Positions 33,931 through 42,300 are shown, numbered from the stretch's first letter. The stretch is 64,000 bases of DNA from Parabacteroides sp. AM08-6 (GCF_003473295.1 NZ_QRMP01000002.1:63204-127203), one strand, 5' to 3'. The notes: generated by a model not told the origin, from the letters alone. Made by a program: numbers and translations.

Positions 33931-33938
33931 CAAAGATA
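33931..33938 (-). promoter_or_regulatory. -7 promoter element of the PARG gene
   Basis: TATCTTTG on the minus strand, 16 bp before the ATG. Confidence 0.55.
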
Positions 33939-34304
33939 CAGTTTCTCTAATTACATGATACACTTCTTGTAACAAATTGGTTTCTAAAATCTGCTTCATG
34001 ACAAATATCGTTTTAACGTTTAAATTCAACAGAGTTTTTTCTATGGTAAACTTTATTTTGCTGCCACTTATTCTTTATTTTGCTGTAATTAAGCTGTTTG
34101 CTGGTGGTGGTAGCAGTTGTTTGTTTACAAATAGTGGTACCATTGTTACCACTATTTCCCATTTCTTACCACGAAATATTACATTCCTTGATTTCTGCCG
34201 GCTATATTCACCTCTGCTTTTTCAAAAACATTCGAAATACAGGATTTATTATTTTTATCATTTCTGCCACATCTATGTGAAGAAATATAAAAATGTTCCA
34301 CTAT
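33939..34304. other. Non-coding stretch with direct repeats and a hairpin
   Basis: A frame runs through here on the plus strand but its product looks like random translation. CTTTATTTTGCTG occurs at 34051 and 34073, exactly 22 bp apart. ATAGTGGTA (34131-34139) and TACCACTAT (34147-34155) form a perfect 9-bp hairpin with a 7-nt loop. Confidence 0.6.
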
Positions 34305-34370
34305 GTTCCTTCTGTTGGAACAAAAGTTTCCATAGCAGGGAACAAAAGTTTCCTCCTATTGGAACGAAAT
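34305..34370. repeat. 22-bp-periodic array of three palindromes (GTTCC/GGAAC)
   Basis: Left arms (G/T)TTCC start at 34305, 34327 and 34349; right arms GGAAC start at 34317, 34339 and 34361. All spacings are exactly 22 bp. Loops are 7 nt and differ (TTCTGTT, ATAGCAG, TCCTATT). Spacers are AAAAG, AAAAG and GAAAT. An extra GTTCC at 34295 sits at the right-arm position one period earlier. Confidence 0.85.
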
Positions 34371-34496
34371 GGCGCATGCCGAAGAATTCGTCGGTATTCT
34401 CGATTATAATGCTCTTTATCGCTATCAAACAGCGGTTCTCTTCCTGCTCCGAAAGAAGTTTAATAAGCAACCGATAGAGTGCTGATATAGCGAAAA

Positions 34497-34529
34497 AAAA
34501 GAGATACCTCTTTCGAAATATCTCTTTTA
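34497..34529 (-). terminator. Terminator of the tRNA-Asn cluster
   Basis: AAAGAGATA and TATCTCTTT form a 9-bp stem just beyond the 3' end of the last tRNA-Asn; on the minus strand it is followed by TTTTTTCGC. Confidence 0.8.
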
Positions 34530-34532
34530 CCG

Positions 34533-34606
34533 CTCTTCCTCTTGGACTTGAACCAAGGACCCTCTGATTAACAGTCAGATGCTCTAACCAACTGAGCTAA
34601 GGAAGA
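34533..34606 (-). tRNA. tRNA-Asn (anticodon GTT), copy 3 in transcription order
   Basis: On the minus strand the acceptor TCTTCCT pairs with AGGAAGA, with discriminator G. Anticodon stem TCTGA/TCAGA closes loop CTGTTAA, giving anticodon GTT. T stem CTTGG/CCAAG. 74 nt, CCA not encoded. The sequence is identical to the two upstream copies. Confidence 0.96.
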
Positions 34607-34644
34607 AAAATATGTCTTTTTTCAGTCTTTCCCGATGTCTTTTG

Positions 34645-34718
34645 CTCTTCCTCTTGGACTTGAACCAAGGACCCTCTGATTAACAGTCAGATGCTCTAAC
34701 CAACTGAGCTAAGGAAGA
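34645..34718 (-). tRNA. tRNA-Asn (anticodon GTT), copy 2
   Basis: Identical in sequence to the other two copies, and 112 bp from each. The 38-bp spacers on either side are also identical. Confidence 0.96.
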
Positions 34719-34756
34719 AAAATATGTCTTTTTTCAGTCTTTCCCGATGTCTTTTG

Positions 34757-34830
34757 CTCTTCCTCTTGGACTTGAACCAAGGACCCTCTGATTAACAGTC
34801 AGATGCTCTAACCAACTGAGCTAAGGAAGA
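34757..34830 (-). tRNA. tRNA-Asn (anticodon GTT), copy 1
   Basis: First in transcription order, preceded by a TACTTTTG box at 34882-34889. The 74-nt sequence is the same as in the other two copies. Confidence 0.96.
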
Positions 34831-34881
34831 ATATTTATTGTCAATTTGGAAGGTTTTAGACCCCTTTCTGAAATTGCTCTG

Positions 34882-34889
34882 CAAAAGTA
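34882..34889 (-). promoter_or_regulatory. -7 promoter element of the tRNA-Asn cluster
   Basis: CAAAAGTA is TACTTTTG on the minus strand. It faces the divergent PfkB promoter 24 bp away. Confidence 0.6.
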
Positions 34890-34912
34890 CAGGATGTTTT
34901 CGAAATATGCAA

Positions 34913-34920
34913 TATCTTTG
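34913..34920 (+). promoter_or_regulatory. -7 promoter element of the PfkB kinase gene
   Basis: TATCTTTG, 17 bp before the ATG. Confidence 0.6.
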
Positions 34921-34937
34921 TCAAAAAAAATAGAAAA

Positions 34938-35915
34938 ATGAATACGATAGGTCTGGGAAACGCATTGGTTGATGTGTTGTTGAAATTGGATAATGATAAG
35001 GTGCTCAACGAGGTTGGTATCGAAAAAGGAGCGATGGATATGATTAATCGGGAACAGATGATTACTATCCGCAAAACACAGGAAGGACTGGAACGTAGCC
35101 AAGCTCCGGGTGGTTCCGTTTGTAATACGATGCGTGCGATGGCTTGTTTGGGAGCTAAAACCGGTTTTATCGGTAAAATAGGAACCGATGCAGTCGGTGA
35201 CTATTACGAACAGGCGTTGAGTAAAGCGGGCGTAATCCCCTACTTTATTCATACGGACGGTATTTCAGGTAGTTGTACGGTACTGATTTCACCGGATGGA
35301 GAACGTACGATGGGTACTTTCCTCGGGCCGGCTCCTACTATTACTCCGGATGAAATTACGGATGAGATGCTTTCTTCCTATCAATGTATTTATATAGAAG
35401 GTTATCTGTTGGTGAATGAAGAACTGGTCCGTTCTACTATGCGGAAAGCGAAGAGGCTGGGACTGAAGGTGGCTTTAGACTTGTCTAATTTTAATATCGT
35501 AAATGCTTTCCGGGGATTGCTGGACGAGATTATTCCTGAATATGTGGACATTCTTTTCTCAAACGAAAGCGAGGCGGAGGCTTTCACCGGATTGAAAGCA
35601 CAAGAGGCTGTCAAAGTTCTTTCCGAAAAGGTGGAAGTTTCATTGGTGACTTTAGGTAAAGAGGGCGCATTGGTTGGAAGTAAAGGTAAAATTATAGCTG
35701 TACCTGCCGAAGGAGGTAAGCCGGTTGATACGACAGGTGCAGGCGACCATTTTGCTGCCGGTTTCCTGTATGGACAGTCTGTCGGAGCGACGTTGGAACA
35801 GTCTGCCCGTATCGGTTCGTTGCTGGCCGGATATATCATAGAGGTAATTGGAGCACAGATACCGGATGATAAATGGGAACAAATAAAGTTAAAAGTAAAT
35901 CGTATATTATCTTGA
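34938..35915 (+). CDS. PfkB/ribokinase family carbohydrate or adenosine kinase
   Basis: 325 residues. The two PfkB signatures are visible: the N-terminal glycine-rich APGGSVCNTMRAMACLGA (about residues 56-73) and the C-terminal DTTGAGDHFAAGFLYG (about 263-278) with the catalytic Asp. The overall pattern resembles adenosine kinase-like members of Bacteroidetes. It phosphorylates a sugar or nucleoside with ATP, but the substrate is undetermined. The S41 protease gene starts 47 bp downstream on the same strand and may share the transcript. Confidence 0.9.
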   Translation: MNTIGLGNALVDVLLKLDNDKVLNEVGIEKGAMDMINREQMITIRKTQEGLERSQAPGGSVCNTMRAMACLGAKTGFIGKIGTDAVGDYYEQALSKAGVIPYFIHTDGISGSCTVLISPDGERTMGTFLGPAPTITPDEITDEMLSSYQCIYIEGYLLVNEELVRSTMRKAKRLGLKVALDLSNFNIVNAFRGLLDEIIPEYVDILFSNESEAEAFTGLKAQEAVKVLSEKVEVSLVTLGKEGALVGSKGKIIAVPAEGGKPVDTTGAGDHFAAGFLYGQSVGATLEQSARIGSLLAGYIIEVIGAQIPDDKWEQIKLKVNRILS

Positions 35916-35962
35916 AAACCGTTTATTGTATACATTTACGTCGTGAATTAACTAAATATTCT

Positions 35963-37645
35963 ATGTGTAAGCTAATGCAAGGAAAGAAAATTATAGCACT
36001 GATTTGTTTTTTTGTTCTGTTCGGAAACATCCGGCCGGGGCAGGCGCAAGTCTCAAAAGATAATCGTTTTGAAGTAAGTAAAAACCTGGATATTTTCAAT
36101 GCCATCGTAAAGGAAATAGAAATGTTCTATGTCGATTCCATAGATGTGGAAAAGACAGTACGCCGGGGTATCGATGCCATGTTGGAGGGGCTGGACCCTT
36201 ATACGGAGTATTATCCGGAGCAGGAAATGGATAAGCTGAAGTTTATGACTACCGGCGAATATGGAGGTATCGGTTCCTATATCCGCGCACGCAAAGAGGG
36301 TGGAGTATATATTATCGAACCTTTTGAAGGTATGCCGGCCGCTCTGGCTGGATTAAAACCGGGCGACCGCATTCTGGCTGTCGATACGGTGGATGTGACG
36401 GATAAATCGTCGGACGAAGTCAGTGCCTTGTTGAAAGGTGTCCCCAACACGAAAATGGTGCTCAAAATACAGCGTCCGTACGAGAAGAAACCCCGTGAGG
36501 TGGAACTGATGCGTAAGCAAATTTTGGAAAACCAGGTGACTTATTATGGAGTACGGGGGGATGGCGTCGGATATATTTATCTGAAAGGATTTACCGATAA
36601 AAGTGCCCAAGAGGTGAAAAATGCCTTTGATGACTTGAAGAATAACCATCATATCAAATCGCTTATTCTCGATTTGAGGAATAATGGAGGCGGTTTGCTG
36701 GAAAGTGCTACACAGATTGTCGGCATGTTTGTACCGAAGGGGAAAGAAGTCGTTTCCACCAAAGGTAAGATTAGCCAATGGGACCGTACGTACCGTACCT
36801 CTAACGAACCGATAGATACCGTGATGCCGATGGCTGTACTGATTAACGGAAACTCTGCTTCGGCTGCCGAAATCGTATCCGGCTCTTTACAAGATATGGA
36901 CCGTGCCGTATTGATTGGCGAACGTTCGTTTGGAAAAGGATTGGTACAATCTCCGCGCGAATTGCCTTATAACGGAAGTATCAAGGTTACGATGAGTAAA
37001 TATTATATACCCAGTGGTCGCTGTATCCAACAACTGGATTATACACACCGAAGGGCGGATGGTCGTGTAGAAGCTATTCCCGATAGCCTGACTTCTGTTT
37101 TTTATACTTCCAAAGGCCGTCCCGTACGGGATGGGGGCGGTATAACACCCGATTTCAAAGTGGAAGAGCCGGAAACTCCGACTATCATGTATTATCTGAT
37201 GACAGACTTTGTGCTGTTGGATTTTATTTCCGACTGGGCACAGAATCATAAAACGATTCCCGCTATAGAGGAATTTTCTGTTACGGACGAGGATTTCGAG
37301 GCTTTCAAACAGTTTGCCAAAGAGAAAAATTTCACCTACGACCGCCAGAGTGAAAAGATGCTGAAGAGCTTGAAGGAAATGGCTGAGTTTGAGGGATATA
37401 TGGATAACGACTCCACGATGTTTAAAGCATTGGAAGAAAAACTGACACCAGACTTGGAACGCGACTTCGACCGTCATAAAGAGCAGATTAAGAAGCTGTT
37501 GACTTCCGAAATTGTCAGACGATATTACTATCAGAAGGGTGTATTGTTGGAAAGCCTGAAGGATGATAAAGTATTGAATAAAGCATTGGAAGTCTTGAGT
37601 GATACGGATTTATATAATAAAACATTGAGTTCTCCTGAAAAGTGA
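35963..37645 (+). CDS. S41 family C-terminal processing peptidase
   Basis: Periplasmic carboxy-terminal processing protease of about 560 residues. I start at the ATG of MCKLMQGKK, which gives a signal peptide ending PGQAQV; upstream ATGs would put it inside the preceding gene. The Ser-Lys dyad lies in NGNSASAAEIVSG (about residues 296-308) and GERSFGKGLVQ (Lys325). A PDZ domain spans about 100-175 (EYGGIGSYI, GLKPGDRIL). LDLRNNGGG is also typical. The C-terminal 170 residues are helical and charged. It likely trims or degrades envelope proteins. Confidence 0.94.
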   Translation: MCKLMQGKKIIALICFFVLFGNIRPGQAQVSKDNRFEVSKNLDIFNAIVKEIEMFYVDSIDVEKTVRRGIDAMLEGLDPYTEYYPEQEMDKLKFMTTGEYGGIGSYIRARKEGGVYIIEPFEGMPAALAGLKPGDRILAVDTVDVTDKSSDEVSALLKGVPNTKMVLKIQRPYEKKPREVELMRKQILENQVTYYGVRGDGVGYIYLKGFTDKSAQEVKNAFDDLKNNHHIKSLILDLRNNGGGLLESATQIVGMFVPKGKEVVSTKGKISQWDRTYRTSNEPIDTVMPMAVLINGNSASAAEIVSGSLQDMDRAVLIGERSFGKGLVQSPRELPYNGSIKVTMSKYYIPSGRCIQQLDYTHRRADGRVEAIPDSLTSVFYTSKGRPVRDGGGITPDFKVEEPETPTIMYYLMTDFVLLDFISDWAQNHKTIPAIEEFSVTDEDFEAFKQFAKEKNFTYDRQSEKMLKSLKEMAEFEGYMDNDSTMFKALEEKLTPDLERDFDRHKEQIKKLLTSEIVRRYYYQKGVLLESLKDDKVLNKALEVLSDTDLYNKTLSSPEK

Positions 37646-37660
37646 CTTCAGGAGAGCTTT
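37631..37660 (+). terminator. Terminator of the S41 protease gene
   Basis: TCTCCTGAA (37631-37639) and TTCAGGAGA (37647-37655), a perfect 9-bp stem with a 7-nt loop that includes the stop codon, followed by GCTTTTC. Confidence 0.8.
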
Positions 37661-37699
37661 TCACATATTGTTAACTTTAAAAATAAAGATTAGAGTCAT

Positions 37700-38830
37700 T
37701 TAGTTGACAAACTTGATATGTAGCACCACCAGCTCCGATACCGTCCCTACCCGGTAAGGGGGGCCGGCTATTCCGATGCCGGAAGAGACGTAAAATTGTG
37801 TCGGCCCTTTTTTATGGTAACCATACGGGCATTCATAGATAAGTTTCATCAGAAGGGGATAGGGCCATAATTGACCGTTGTGTGTATGCCCATGAAGTCC
37901 AAGGTCTACCCCATTCATTGCTATTTCAGCGAACGACCAGGGTTGATGGTCCAGTACGATTACCGGTTTGGTTGTATCCAAATCGGCCATCAATGTGTGA
38001 AGTGCTTTCCGGTTTCTTTTGTTTACATAATCGTCGCGACCGATAAGGTAGAAAGACGAATCCGGCATGGCAACGGAATCTACTAAGAGAGTTGCTCCGG
38101 TTTTCTTTAGCCAACGGTATTTGGCATGACGGTTGGCACGGTATTCGTGATTTCCGTACACAATGTAAACTCCCAATGGAGCTTTGAGTTGTTGCAGGTC
38201 TTCTTCTATATGGGCTTTCTCTGCAAAGCGGGATTCATAATCGATGATATCGCCGACCAATACTACCATATCCGGATGTTGTTCATTGCTCATTTGTACA
38301 TATCGTTGTACCAACTTTTTACCGATAACTTCTCCGATATGCAGGTCGCTCATCATTACAATCGTCATGCTGTCGCGGTTGCTGCTTCCCTTGGGCAATG
38401 TCAGATAAACGTTGGTTATACGGGGATATTCAACCACATGATAAGCATGAAACATCAGTCCGGTTACTCCGGCGATAATCAGGAAAAACAGTGTTAGCTT
38501 GGTTTGTTTCCAATGCGCCGTTATCCATTTCGGGAACCAGTTGAAATAGCGGTTTCCAAGGCGTAACAGTTCCAATACAAGTAATGAAAGTGTGATATAA
38601 ATAGAGGCGATATACCAAGTGTTACAGAAATATTGAATAGGAATCATCACCTTGTCCGGCAATACGTTACGGAAGAAAAAGCCGAAAAGGAAAACCGACA
38701 GTTCTATGATGAAAAACAGGAGATAAGGGATACGCCAGCCTTTTTTAGGCGGTATTGCCTGATATCCCCGCCAACAGATGTAAGGATTCAGTAATAATTG
38801 TGCAACTATGGACTGAATAAAAACTCTCAT
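37700..38830 (-). CDS. Membrane metallophosphoesterase (YkuE/calcineurin-like), copy 2
   Basis: 376 residues. Four hydrophobic segments in the N-terminal 150 residues anchor a calcineurin-like phosphoesterase. Metal ligands are seen in order: SDLHIG, VGDIIDYES, YGNHEYRAN, VLDHQPW and GLHGHTHNGQLWP. This layout matches UDP-DAG hydrolase-like or YkuE/YaeI phosphodiesterases. It lies 5 bp after a paralogue with the same architecture, so the pair is an operon made by tandem duplication. The substrate is unknown; an envelope lipid or nucleotide is plausible. Confidence 0.88.
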   Translation of the reverse strand: MRVFIQSIVAQLLLNPYICWRGYQAIPPKKGWRIPYLLFFIIELSVFLFGFFFRNVLPDKVMIPIQYFCNTWYIASIYITLSLLVLELLRLGNRYFNWFPKWITAHWKQTKLTLFFLIIAGVTGLMFHAYHVVEYPRITNVYLTLPKGSSNRDSMTIVMMSDLHIGEVIGKKLVQRYVQMSNEQHPDMVVLVGDIIDYESRFAEKAHIEEDLQQLKAPLGVYIVYGNHEYRANRHAKYRWLKKTGATLLVDSVAMPDSSFYLIGRDDYVNKRNRKALHTLMADLDTTKPVIVLDHQPWSFAEIAMNGVDLGLHGHTHNGQLWPYPLLMKLIYECPYGYHKKGPTQFYVSSGIGIAGPPYRVGTVSELVVLHIKFVN

Positions 38831-38835
38831 GTATC

Positions 38836-39927
38836 CTATTTGTATGTAATATTGAACACAACCATTTCGCTATTTGTTCCGATGCGGAAAGGTGGTCCCC
38901 ATAACGATAATCCGGAGGATACATATATCTGACTGTTGCCCCATTGCCGGTAGCCGTAGCTTTGTTCGAACAAATGGTCGGTAATCAGGCTAAGCGGCCA
39001 TACCTGTCCGCGGTGTGTATGTCCGCTGAACTGCAAATCGACACCGGCTGCCTGTGTTTCTCCGAGATTATACGGTTGATGATCCAATAGAATAACAGCA
39101 TTGGATGGATTTGTGTTCGCAGCTAATTCCTGTAAGGAACGACGTGAACGGTTGCTGCGGTCGTCCCGGCCAATTAGCTGTATGCCGTTCGGTAAAGTTA
39201 CGACAGAGTCGCGTAACAAGCAGATTGGTGTTTCTTTTATGAATTGCATGCTTGCGCGGATACCGCTGATATATTCATGATTTCCCGGAACCATATAAAT
39301 GCCGAGCGGTGCATTCAGTTGTGCCAGTTCCTCTTTCATATTTTCCGTGTGAAGGGGAACTACACTGTTGTCTATCAGGTCGCCACCAATCAATATCAGG
39401 TCCGGTTTTTCTGCGTTTATCATATCCACATATCGTTTCAGTTCCGCTTTTTCCGTCCCATATCCCAGGTGTATATCACTGATGGCTACAACTTTTACAG
39501 GCTGTTGATTTCCTTCCGGCTGCTTGTTGATAACTATGTTGAAAACTTCTGTTTTAGGATGTTGATAATGATAATATCCATAGCTTAATAGGCTAAGTGT
39601 CAGGAATAAAGATAAATAAAACCCATATTTGCACGGGAGGTTGACAAGTCGGAGTAAATCGAATAATATCAGGAATAAAACCATGTATAAGGTAAAGATT
39701 AACCAGCCTGTCCCTATTTCATGCATCGTATGTGCCAGAAATACCGGCATCTTTGCATTACGGGCCATCAGGCTACCGAATAATGACAAAGCTCCACTCC
39801 AGAACAGAACGGTCAACAAAACTTTAACTCCAAAAGGTTGGGCGACTAAAGCTTGCGCTCCTCTTGTAAATATATAAACGTTTCCGGCCAGGTAAACGCC
39901 TGCAAGGACAACGAAAAATGTTGGCAT
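38836..39927 (-). CDS. Membrane metallophosphoesterase, copy 1
   Basis: 363 residues and the first of two paralogous genes on the minus strand. Hydrophobic N-terminal helices are followed by a calcineurin-like domain: AISDIHLGYG, IGGDLIDNS, PGNHEYISG, LLDHQPYN and SGHTHRGQVWP. The last motif pairs with ILLDHQPY as in its neighbour. A TACTTTTG box at 39945-39952 is the promoter. Both copies keep all metal ligands, so both should be active. Confidence 0.88.
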   Translation of the reverse strand: MPTFFVVLAGVYLAGNVYIFTRGAQALVAQPFGVKVLLTVLFWSGALSLFGSLMARNAKMPVFLAHTMHEIGTGWLIFTLYMVLFLILFDLLRLVNLPCKYGFYLSLFLTLSLLSYGYYHYQHPKTEVFNIVINKQPEGNQQPVKVVAISDIHLGYGTEKAELKRYVDMINAEKPDLILIGGDLIDNSVVPLHTENMKEELAQLNAPLGIYMVPGNHEYISGIRASMQFIKETPICLLRDSVVTLPNGIQLIGRDDRSNRSRRSLQELAANTNPSNAVILLDHQPYNLGETQAAGVDLQFSGHTHRGQVWPLSLITDHLFEQSYGYRQWGNSQIYVSSGLSLWGPPFRIGTNSEMVVFNITYK

Positions 39928-39944
39928 AGTTTTTAATTTTTCCG

Positions 39945-39952
39945 CAAAAGTA
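39945..39952 (-). promoter_or_regulatory. -7 promoter element of the metallophosphoesterase pair
   Basis: CAAAAGTA on the plus strand, 17 bp before the start codon. Confidence 0.55.
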
Positions 39953-39989
39953 AGGAAACAAATTTAGTTTTAAGGCAGTCTGAATAATA

Positions 39990-40050
39990 AAAACAGATAA
40001 ACCGCCTTATCTTCTGATAAGGAAAAGGCCGGCTTATCTGTTTTCTTTTT
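39990..40050 (-). terminator. Two-stage hairpin after the GH130 gene
   Basis: The outer stem AAAACAGATAA/TTATCTGTTTT (39990-40000 with 40034-40044) encloses the inner hairpin CCTTATC-TTCT-GATAAGG (40005-40022). On the minus strand a T run (TTTTTATTATT) follows. Confidence 0.82.
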
Positions 40051-40066
40051 GCGTGTAAAGCGGAAT

Positions 40067-41254
40067 TTAATCCGGTATAACATCTCCCGGTACTTTCTTT
40101 GCCGGGTCATAAACCGCTACACCCACTTGTGAGTCTGCGCATCCGTAATAAAGATACCATTTGTCTTTAAAGAAGACCAATCCTTCAATGAATACGGTTC
40201 CATCCACATATTGTCCGCTTTTCTCAAATGTCTCCATCGGACGGAAGAACGGTACATCCAGACGTTTAAGTAATTTCATCGGATTTTGCGCATCCGTCAG
40301 GATTTGTCCGGCGCAATAAGCTCCGGCGGTGTAACGTTTATCCCGTCTGTTATCGTCATTCTGGTTTTTCCCGTTATAAAAAAGCAGAATACCTTTATCC
40401 GTCAGGATTGCAGGCGGGCCACATTCTGTCAGGGCACTGTCGAAATAGTTGTCGCGCGGCTTGATAACGGCTGCCAGTTCATTTTGTTCGTTCAGGACAG
40501 GAGTCCAATTGATTAAATCGTCGGATGTTGCGGCCGAAACCTGTGCTTCTCCCCAGTACATGAAGTATTTGCCGTTTATTTTAGTCAGTACTTGTTTGCC
40601 GTTTTCTACTTTGGTTACCATCGAACCGGACTTACAACCCATGTCTTTGAAACGTCCGTCGTATGCTTTTGCGAAAGCGGGTCCGTGTTTTTCCCAATTA
40701 ATCAGGTCGCGCGATGTGGCGATACATAAGCGGGCTACTTTTCGGTTCCAGGAAGTATAAGCCATAACATACAGCCCATCTTCCGTGACAGCCACACGCG
40801 GGTCCTCGCATCCTCCGGGCCATTCGTATTCTTTCATATTGTCGTTGCCCGGATACATCACAGGAGTGCTCCGGCGTTCAACATGAATGCCGTCTGTCGA
40901 TTCTGCCAGACCGATACGTGAAGTTCGTGAGCCGATACCGGTGGCCGAATTGTCTTCTGCCCGGTAAAGAATGTAAATCTTTCCGTCTTTAACGGTTGCG
41001 GCCGGGTTGAATACATCACTTTCTTCCCAGGCGATTTTTTCCCCTCTCATCGGACAATCGAATAAGGTGGCTGCATTGGGAGTAATAATCGGATTTGCCT
41101 TTTCCGGTCTGACGAAACCACCAAAAGCCCAGTCTGGGATTGTGTTTTCGTTTGGTGCGGCAGCCGGAGTTCCGGCATCAGCCGTTTTTGCAGCCTGGTT
41201 ACAACCAACGAGTGGCAGAAGTGCCAGGCCAATGAATAAGATACTTTTTTTCAT
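40067..41254 (-). CDS. GH130-like beta-mannoside phosphorylase/hydrolase lipoprotein
   Basis: 395 residues with a lipoprotein signal (Cys18 in LLPLVGC) and an Ala/Pro-rich linker. The five-bladed propeller repeats typical of GH130 (VFNPAATVKDGKIYILYRAED, GGCEDPRVAVTEDGLYVMAY, KWYLYYGCADSQVGVAVYDP) are clear, and DP in CEDPRV marks the usual catalytic Asp region. GH130 enzymes phosphorolyse or hydrolyse beta-1,2- or beta-1,4-mannosides. The lipoprotein signal makes a hydrolytic role outside the cytoplasm more likely than phosphorolysis. GH43-type alternatives are possible but less so. Confidence 0.85.
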   Translation of the reverse strand: MKKSILFIGLALLPLVGCNQAAKTADAGTPAAAPNENTIPDWAFGGFVRPEKANPIITPNAATLFDCPMRGEKIAWEESDVFNPAATVKDGKIYILYRAEDNSATGIGSRTSRIGLAESTDGIHVERRSTPVMYPGNDNMKEYEWPGGCEDPRVAVTEDGLYVMAYTSWNRKVARLCIATSRDLINWEKHGPAFAKAYDGRFKDMGCKSGSMVTKVENGKQVLTKINGKYFMYWGEAQVSAATSDDLINWTPVLNEQNELAAVIKPRDNYFDSALTECGPPAILTDKGILLFYNGKNQNDDNRRDKRYTAGAYCAGQILTDAQNPMKLLKRLDVPFFRPMETFEKSGQYVDGTVFIEGLVFFKDKWYLYYGCADSQVGVAVYDPAKKVPGDVIPD

Positions 41255-41271
41255 GGAATGCTTTTTTTATT

Positions 41272-41284
41272 TAGTACGGTACTA
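41272..41284. promoter_or_regulatory. Short palindrome upstream of the GH130 gene
   Basis: TAGTAC-G-GTACTA is a perfect 13-bp inverted repeat 17 bp before the GH130 start codon. It may be an operator. Confidence 0.45.
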
Positions 41285-41323
41285 TTTGTAATTAGTATAG
41301 CTGTTATTTATATGTTGATAGTT

Positions 41324-41400
41324 GTCGGCCAACTGGCTGATAACCGTCGGCCAGCTGGCTCATAATCGTCAGCCAACTGGCCGATAATTATCAGCCAGTA
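41324..41400. repeat. 22-bp-periodic palindrome array (GGCCA/TGGCC type)
   Basis: G(T)C(G/A)GCC starts at 41324, 41346, 41368 and 41390, exactly 22 bp apart. Cores are GGCCAACTGGCT, GGCCAGCTGGCT and AGCCAACTGGCC, separated by spacers such as GATAACC, CATAATC and GATAATT. The fourth unit is truncated after AGCCAGT. The array fills most of the gap between the nitroreductase and GH130 genes. Confidence 0.86.
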
Positions 41401-41485
41401 AATAGGTAGGCATTAAAGATGCAAAACATAGGGTGAAAAAGCGCATAGACAAGGATATTTTTTATATACATTGGTACACGATTAT

Positions 41486-42121
41486 TTATTTTTCCGGGTA
41501 TCCTACCGGATTGTTCATGATAGGTTGCTGGCTGTCGGATAATTTCAGTATTGTTTTTAAAGCAGCCTTGTCCATACTGGCACGCGGAACAGTAGACAGT
41601 CCGACTCCGGAACAGAACAAGTTGATATTCTGACAAACAACACCGGCATCTACGGCCCCCATCAGTTTATTCTGTTCCGTGATACCCCCGAAACGGGAGA
41701 GGTCGGAAACCAGTACCAAACAGACCGGTGCGCTTTTTACGAAATCCTGCCCTCCGGCTACGGCAGCTCGGTGGTCGCCTTGTGCGATAGGAGTCAGGGA
41801 GTGCGATTGTGCATTATATAAGTAAGCTCCTTCTTTCAGGATTACATACACATCTACATCCTGCTTGTTCAGGGCTGAAGGTGCGGTTCGTTTCCCGTCG
41901 GGACGGTTGATGCCGTTTGCCGCCCACAGCAAATCGGACAAATCTTGCAGACTTAACTCCTTCGAGTCGAATACACGGTCCGAATGACGCTCGGATAGTG
42001 CTTTCATCACAGCTGTGCCCCGGTTTTTATCCGGTGCGTTCAGCTTTACTTCTTTTAATTCTTGTGCTTGCATTGTGATAATTAAAAACAATGATACGGA
42101 AATAAATACTAATTTTCTCAT
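41486..42121 (-). CDS. Nitroreductase/SagB-family protein with signal peptide
   Basis: About 211 residues from the ATG of MRKLVFISV, with a signal peptide ending MQAQ. Upstream ATGs would place the start before the promoter box. The FMN-dependent nitroreductase fold shows SERHSDRVFDSKELS (phosphate-binding Arg/Ser) and LLWAANGINRPDGKRTAPSA near the N-terminus, and CQNINLFCSGVGLSTVPR near the C-terminus. It is an exported SagB-type oxidoreductase. The physiological substrate is unknown. The promoter is at 42151-42180. Confidence 0.88.
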   Translation of the reverse strand: MRKLVFISVSLFLIITMQAQELKEVKLNAPDKNRGTAVMKALSERHSDRVFDSKELSLQDLSDLLWAANGINRPDGKRTAPSALNKQDVDVYVILKEGAYLYNAQSHSLTPIAQGDHRAAVAGGQDFVKSAPVCLVLVSDLSRFGGITEQNKLMGAVDAGVVCQNINLFCSGVGLSTVPRASMDKAALKTILKLSDSQQPIMNNPVGYPEK

Positions 42122-42150
42122 AAACATCTTTCCTTTTTGATGGTATCTTG

Positions 42151-42180
42151 CAAAATTAGAAGAAAAACGTCGGAAACAAA
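42151..42180 (-). promoter_or_regulatory. Promoter of the nitroreductase gene
   Basis: On the minus strand TTTG (42177-42180), 18-bp spacer, TAATTTTG (42151-42158). Confidence 0.75.
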
Positions 42181-42243
42181 CAGCAAAAAACAACTTTTAC
42201 AATTCTTTAAAATGGAAATAAACAGGTGATTCATAGATAAGCT

Positions 42244-42251
42244 TACATTTG
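42244..42251 (+). promoter_or_regulatory. -7 promoter element of the 845-residue barrel gene
   Basis: TACATTTG, about 50 bp before the ATG. No -33 TTTG was seen. Confidence 0.55.
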
Positions 42252-42300
42252 CACTGTTTTTAATTTGTTTAGTTGATTATATCTAAATTCTCAAGTTCCA

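Larger units (their letters stand above)
34533..34830. repeat. 112-bp tandem duplication carrying tRNA-Asn
   Basis: The tRNA plus a 38-bp spacer (containing ATGTCTTTTTTCAGTC) is repeated at a strict 112-bp period, with no differences seen between units. This points to recent tandem amplification or active homogenisation. Confidence 0.9.

Noticed and set aside
33977..34477. Plus-strand open frame of 166 codons in the gap before the tRNA-Asn genes
   Set aside because: It runs through the 22-bp palindrome array and a hairpin, has no recognisable family, and its composition looks like translated non-coding DNA.
34533..34830. Integration site of a mobile element at the tRNA-Asn genes
   Set aside because: tRNA genes often serve as attachment sites, but no integrase or partial tRNA repeat was found on either side; the 112-bp period is explained by tandem duplication.
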